Source: Amycolatopsis sp. CA-126428
Lineage (GTDB): Bacteria > Actinomycetota > Actinomycetes > Mycobacteriales > Pseudonocardiaceae
Reading direction: 5' to 3'
Length of the DNA: 34,928 bases
NCBI RefSeq assembly: GCF_002904335.1
Contig: NZ_PPHF01000133.1
Location: forward strand, 1-34,928
Shown: one piece after another, positions 32,550 through 34,928 of the stretch
Layout: each line of letters begins with the position of its first letter
Numbering within the stretch: the stretch's first letter is position 1
The notes under the pieces: model-generated
Databases searched by the model: none
What the model saw: the letters and a program-made list of their open reading frames with translations, nothing else
What the model was told of the DNA's origin: nothing
Translations under genes and position numbers: made by a program

Positions 32550-33194
32550 TCAGGTGGCCGCGGCGACCAGCAGGCCGCCGCCCACCGGCAACAGGGCCGG
32601 GACCAGGCGTTCGTCCTCCCGGAACGCCCGCGCCACCTCGCGCAAAGCCAGCGTCTCCGGATCCCGGTGGGCGGGGTCGATCACCCGGCCACCGGCGAGC
32701 ACGTTGTGGAACGCGATGATCCCGCCGCGCCGCAGGAGCGACACACCCAGCTCGTAGCAGCCGGGGTACTCGATGTGCGCGGAATCGACGAACACCAGGT
32801 CGTAGCCGCCCGGCGTGAGCCGCTGCAGGACGTCCAGCGCGCGCCCGATGATCAGGCGGGTGCGGCCCGGCGCGAAGCCGGCCTCGCGGAACGTCGCGCG
32901 CGCCGCCCGCTGGTACTCCGGCTCCACGTCGATCGACGTCAGCACGCCGTCGGGGGCCATCCCGCGCAGCAGGCTGAGCCCGCTCACCCCCGCACCCGTG
33001 CCGACCTCGACGACGGCCTTCGCGCACAGCGTCGCGGCCAGGAACCGCAGCGTCGCTCCCGCACCCGCGCTGAGCGGGGTGCAGCCCAGGTCTTCGGCCC
33101 GTGCCCGCGCCGAAGACAGCACCTCGTCGTCGGGCAGGTACCCGTCGACGAACCCGGAATCGGCCGGTGCGGCCGCAGGGGTGGGCGTGTTCAC
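32550..33194 (-). CDS. Class I SAM-dependent O-methyltransferase (Rv1220c-like)
   Basis: 214 residues with the catechol-O-methyltransferase-like fold: VVEVGTGAGVSGLSLL (SAM-binding glycine loop), LTSIDVEPEYQ (acidic ribose-binding residue), YDLVFVDSAH and GGIIAFHNVLAGG. Gene size and place next to sigE in divergent orientation match M. tuberculosis Rv1220c. Substrate unknown. GTG at 33194 has no Shine-Dalgarno; TAACCT ends 6 nt upstream, so it is probably leaderless. Its stop directly abuts the MFS stop (TGATCA shared boundary). Confidence 0.9.
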   Translation of the reverse strand: MNTPTPAAAPADSGFVDGYLPDDEVLSSARARAEDLGCTPLSAGAGATLRFLAATLCAKAVVEVGTGAGVSGLSLLRGMAPDGVLTSIDVEPEYQRAARATFREAGFAPGRTRLIIGRALDVLQRLTPGGYDLVFVDSAHIEYPGCYELGVSLLRRGGIIAFHNVLAGGRVIDPAHRDPETLALREVARAFREDERLVPALLPVGGGLLVAAAT

Positions 33195-33200
33195 GCACGG

Positions 33201-33206
33201 AGGTTA
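33201..33206 (-). promoter_or_regulatory. Candidate -10 for the leaderless O-methyltransferase
   Basis: TAACCT on the minus strand, 6 nt before GTG at 33194; third clear case of TANNNT-N6-GTG in the window. Confidence 0.4.
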
Positions 33207-33331
33207 GCGTTGGTTGTCGATAAATCCGCGCAGGCTCCCTGGTAAGCACCCGTGAAGAAGTTCTCAGCCTGCTCTCAGTCCAGTCTCACTAGAACCATAA
33301 GGAACCCGGAGAGACTGAAATCCGGATACAC

Positions 33332-33358
33332 GGGAACACCGTGCCGAGGACCCGCGTT
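33332..33358 (+). promoter_or_regulatory. ECF-type promoter upstream of sigE
   Basis: GGGAAC (33332-33337) and CGTT (33355-33358) with a 17-nt spacer, matching the GGGAAC/CGTT consensus of mycobacterial SigE/SigH-type promoters. Transcription would start at about 33365, close to the AGGAG ribosome-binding site. It implies autoregulation or control by a related stress sigma factor. Confidence 0.65.
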
Positions 33359-33384
33359 GGGTGGAGCAGACAGGAGAAACGCTG

Positions 33385-33996
33385 ATGGAGGTGCCTGCTC
33401 CCGCGATGCAGAACGCCGTTGCCGACACCGGGGCCAAGCCCGTGACCTTGGACGAGGCGGCTTGGACGCCGCCGTCCTGGGACGAGGTCGTGCGCGAACA
33501 CGGCGACCGGGTCTACCGGCTCGCCTACCGCCTGACCGGCAACACCCACGACGCCGAGGACCTCACGCAGGAGACCTTCATCCGGGTCTTCCGCTCGCTG
33601 GCGTCCTACAAGCCCGGCACCTTCGAGGGCTGGCTGCACCGGATCACCACCAACCTGTTCCTGGACATGGCCCGCCGCCGCTCGCGCGTGCGGATGGAAG
33701 GCCTGCCGGAGGACACCGACCGCATCGTGGGCGACGACCCGAGCCCCGAGCAGGTCTACTCGGACACGCACCTGGACCCGGACCTGCAGGCGGCGCTCGA
33801 CGAGCTGCCCCCGGAGTTCCGCGCCGCCGTGGTGCTGTGTGACGTCGAAGGGCTGTCGTACGAGGAGATCGGCGCGACCCTGAACGTCAAGCTGGGCACG
33901 GTCCGCAGCCGCATCCACCGCGGGCGTCAGGCGCTGCGCGCGTCGCTCGAGCGTCGTCGCGTTCACGCACCGCAGTCTGCGAAGGTGACGGTATGA
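33385..33996 (+). CDS. sigE: ECF RNA polymerase sigma factor SigE
   Basis: A 203-residue extracytoplasmic-function sigma factor. Region 2 (about 35-105) has VYRLAYRLTGNTHDAEDLTQETF and WLHRITTNLFLDMARRR. Region 4 (about 137-190) has ALDELPPEFRAAVVLCDVEGLSYEEIG and GTVRSRIHRGRQALR; these are quoted in part as DAEDLTQETF and GTVRSRIHRGR. ATG at 33385 has AGGAG about 9 nt upstream. The neighbours, a divergent Rv1220c-like methyltransferase and a downstream zinc anti-sigma factor, identify it as the Rv1221 homologue controlling envelope stress. Its stop overlaps rseA (ATGA). Confidence 0.95.
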   Translation: MEVPAPAMQNAVADTGAKPVTLDEAAWTPPSWDEVVREHGDRVYRLAYRLTGNTHDAEDLTQETFIRVFRSLASYKPGTFEGWLHRITTNLFLDMARRRSRVRMEGLPEDTDRIVGDDPSPEQVYSDTHLDPDLQAALDELPPEFRAAVVLCDVEGLSYEEIGATLNVKLGTVRSRIHRGRQALRASLERRRVHAPQSAKVTV

Positions 33997-34646
33997 CCGC
34001 ACCGCGAGGCTGGGCACTTCCCGAGTCGCACCTGCTGCCGGACGTCGTGGTGGCGTTCGTCGACGGCGAGCTGTCCCACGGCGCCCGCGACCGGGCGGCG
34101 TCGCACATCACCCGCTGCGCGGCGTGCGCGGCCGAGGTGCGCGCCCAGCGCCAGACGATGGAGGCGATCCGCCACGCGGGGGCGCCGTCGATGTCGGCGG
34201 GCTTCCTGGCGAGCCTCCAGTCGATCCCGCAGCACACGGAGCTGCCGAGCACCCCGGACAACCTGGCGATCACGGCGGACGGCCAGCTGGTCGCGGTCCA
34301 GCGCCCCGACCGGGTCGCGGGCCTGCGCGATTCGGGCGTGTTGGGTGGCGTGGCGCCGCTGGGCTCATCGGCCCCGCTGGGCCAGAGCCCGAACGTCCTC
34401 GGCGGCGGCCGCTTCAAGCGCCGCGCGGCCCAGGGGGCGGGCGTGGTGGTCTCGGGCCTGGTGCTGAGCGCATTGGCCCTGGTGGGGACCTCGGCGGACG
34501 GGGGAGACGGCTCCCCGGATACGGGCGGCGGAGCCCCGCAGCCGGCGAACCTTCTGCCGGCCCAGATGGCGGTACCCCAGCAACCCGCGCCGGTTTCGAC
34601 CCCGGCGAGCAAGACACCGGTGGCGGTGCCGGCGGGCATCCGCTGA
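33993..34646 (+). CDS. rseA: Anti-sigma-E factor, zinc-binding (ZAS), membrane-anchored
   Basis: 217 residues. The N-terminal ZAS domain has H-x3-C-x2-C in SHITRCAAC (zinc-binding, about residues 38-45), which binds SigE and holds it inactive. A probable membrane helix (GVVVSGLVLSALALVG, about 149-164) follows a basic stretch (FKRRAAQ), placing the Pro/Ala-rich C-terminus outside. This suits control by regulated proteolysis or phosphorylation, as known for the mycobacterial homologue Rv1222. ATG at 33993 overlaps the sigE stop. It is longer than the mycobacterial protein, with an extended C-terminal tail. Confidence 0.92.
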   Translation: MTAPRGWALPESHLLPDVVVAFVDGELSHGARDRAASHITRCAACAAEVRAQRQTMEAIRHAGAPSMSAGFLASLQSIPQHTELPSTPDNLAITADGQLVAVQRPDRVAGLRDSGVLGGVAPLGSSAPLGQSPNVLGGGRFKRRAAQGAGVVVSGLVLSALALVGTSADGGDGSPDTGGGAPQPANLLPAQMAVPQQPAPVSTPASKTPVAVPAGIR

Positions 34647-34655
34647 GAGGACTTT

Positions 34656-34691
34656 GAAGGCCGCTGCGAATCTTTGTTCGCGGCGGCCTTC
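34656..34691 (+). terminator. Hairpin after rseA
   Basis: 15-bp arms (34656-34670 and 34677-34691; GAAGGCCGCTGCGAA with one G-U pair) around a 6-nt loop, 9 nt past the rseA stop. Confidence 0.85.
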
Positions 34692-34815
34692 GGTGTGTCC
34701 GGCCCCGCTGCGGCAGCGGCCTTGGGCTTGGCTTTGGCGGCGGCCTGCGCAGTCTGGTGAACAGGTTCGGCTGCGGAGTGGTCAAGAGCCGGGTGGCGCG
34801 CTCCAGGGCCTGAGT

Positions 34816-34835
34816 GCTGGCTTGCCCAAGCCAGC
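34816..34835. terminator. Short hairpin before the right-edge repeat
   Basis: GCTGGCTT (34816-34823), GCCC loop, AAGCCAGC (34828-34835): perfect 8-bp arms. It may serve a convergent gene beyond the window. The stretch 34692-34815 holds no gene I can support. Confidence 0.5.
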
Positions 34836-34838
34836 TTC

Positions 34839-34928
34839 ATGCAGCCCCGCCCTCATGCAGCCCCGCCCGCACGCAGCCCCGCCCGCACGCAGCCCCGCCC
34901 GCACGCAGCCCCGCCCGCACGCAGCCCC
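34839..34928. repeat. 16-bp tandem repeat running off the right edge
   Basis: Units start at 34839, 34855, 34871, 34887, 34903 and 34919 (last one cut at 10 bp). Consensus is ACGCAGCCCCGCCCGC. The first two units have ATGCAG in place of ACGCAG and the first ends CCTC, while later copies are identical, so the array has been homogenised at its right end. Total copy number is unknown. Confidence 0.92.

Noticed and set aside
33887..34840. Minus-strand frame with an Ala/Lys-rich N-terminus at the right edge
   Set aside because: It runs through the rseA terminator hairpin and antisense to rseA and sigE; the Ala/Lys stretch is low complexity and there is no recognisable domain.
1..34928. tRNA, rRNA, insertion sequences, prophage or attachment sites
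   Set aside because: No tRNA-like T-loop with matching stems, no transposase or integrase, and no direct repeats bounding an inserted segment were seen by eye.

Overview
The window looks like chromosome of a high-GC actinomycete of the Pseudonocardiales, most likely Amycolatopsis or a close relative. Reasons: strong GC3 bias, GTG/TTG starts, many GTGA/ATGA overlaps, several apparently leaderless starts, and a gene order matching the Mycobacterium tuberculosis Rv1205-Rv1222 block (LOG, gpgS, a DivIVA-domain protein, tag, DUF3117, O-methyltransferase, sigE, rseA) with other genes inserted.

Positions 1-9588 are a secreted-hydrolase region. Two paralogous thermolysin-like (M4) metalloproteases lie on the minus strand, each directly preceded on the same strand by a helix-turn-helix/TPR regulator, so regulator+protease occurs twice in tandem. 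The protease promoters share a -35/-10 pair with 17-nt spacing, a palindrome near +1 and an identical 12-mer about 100 bp further upstream. The catalytic parts are nearly the same but the C-termini differ (P domain against chitin-binding CBM5/12). The first protease is cut by the left edge and carries an apparent one-base frameshift. A striking array of 21-bp units in two opposed blocks lies between the second regulator and its protease. A divergent GH9 glycanase with an operator-like palindrome ends the region.

Positions 9598-10967 hold two overlapping LOG-family genes. After a 558-bp intergenic stretch, 11526-18342 is a five-gene plus-strand envelope-glycan cluster: GT4 and GT2 glycosyltransferases, a large polytopic membrane protein, an OafA-type O-acyltransferase and a TylF-type methyltransferase. 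It is followed by a convergent plsC-type acyltransferase and divergent gpgS.

Positions 19910-25216 are a minus-strand cydABDC operon (order cydA-cydB-cydD-cydC). Its CydA is very short and appears to lack the quinol-binding Q-loop. A divergent PadR regulator shares a 60-bp intergenic region with cydA that is packed with TGTAG boxes. PadR starts a coupled chain: membrane protein, DivIVA-domain protein, SRPBCC protein, DNA-3-methyladenine glycosylase I.

A perfect 19-bp-arm hairpin separates this chain from a convergent enoyl-CoA hydratase. Then come DUF3117, an M17 aminopeptidase, a divergent LysR/MFS pair, an O-methyltransferase, and sigE-rseA preceded by an ECF-type autoregulatory promoter. 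The right edge is a 16-bp tandem repeat running out of the window.
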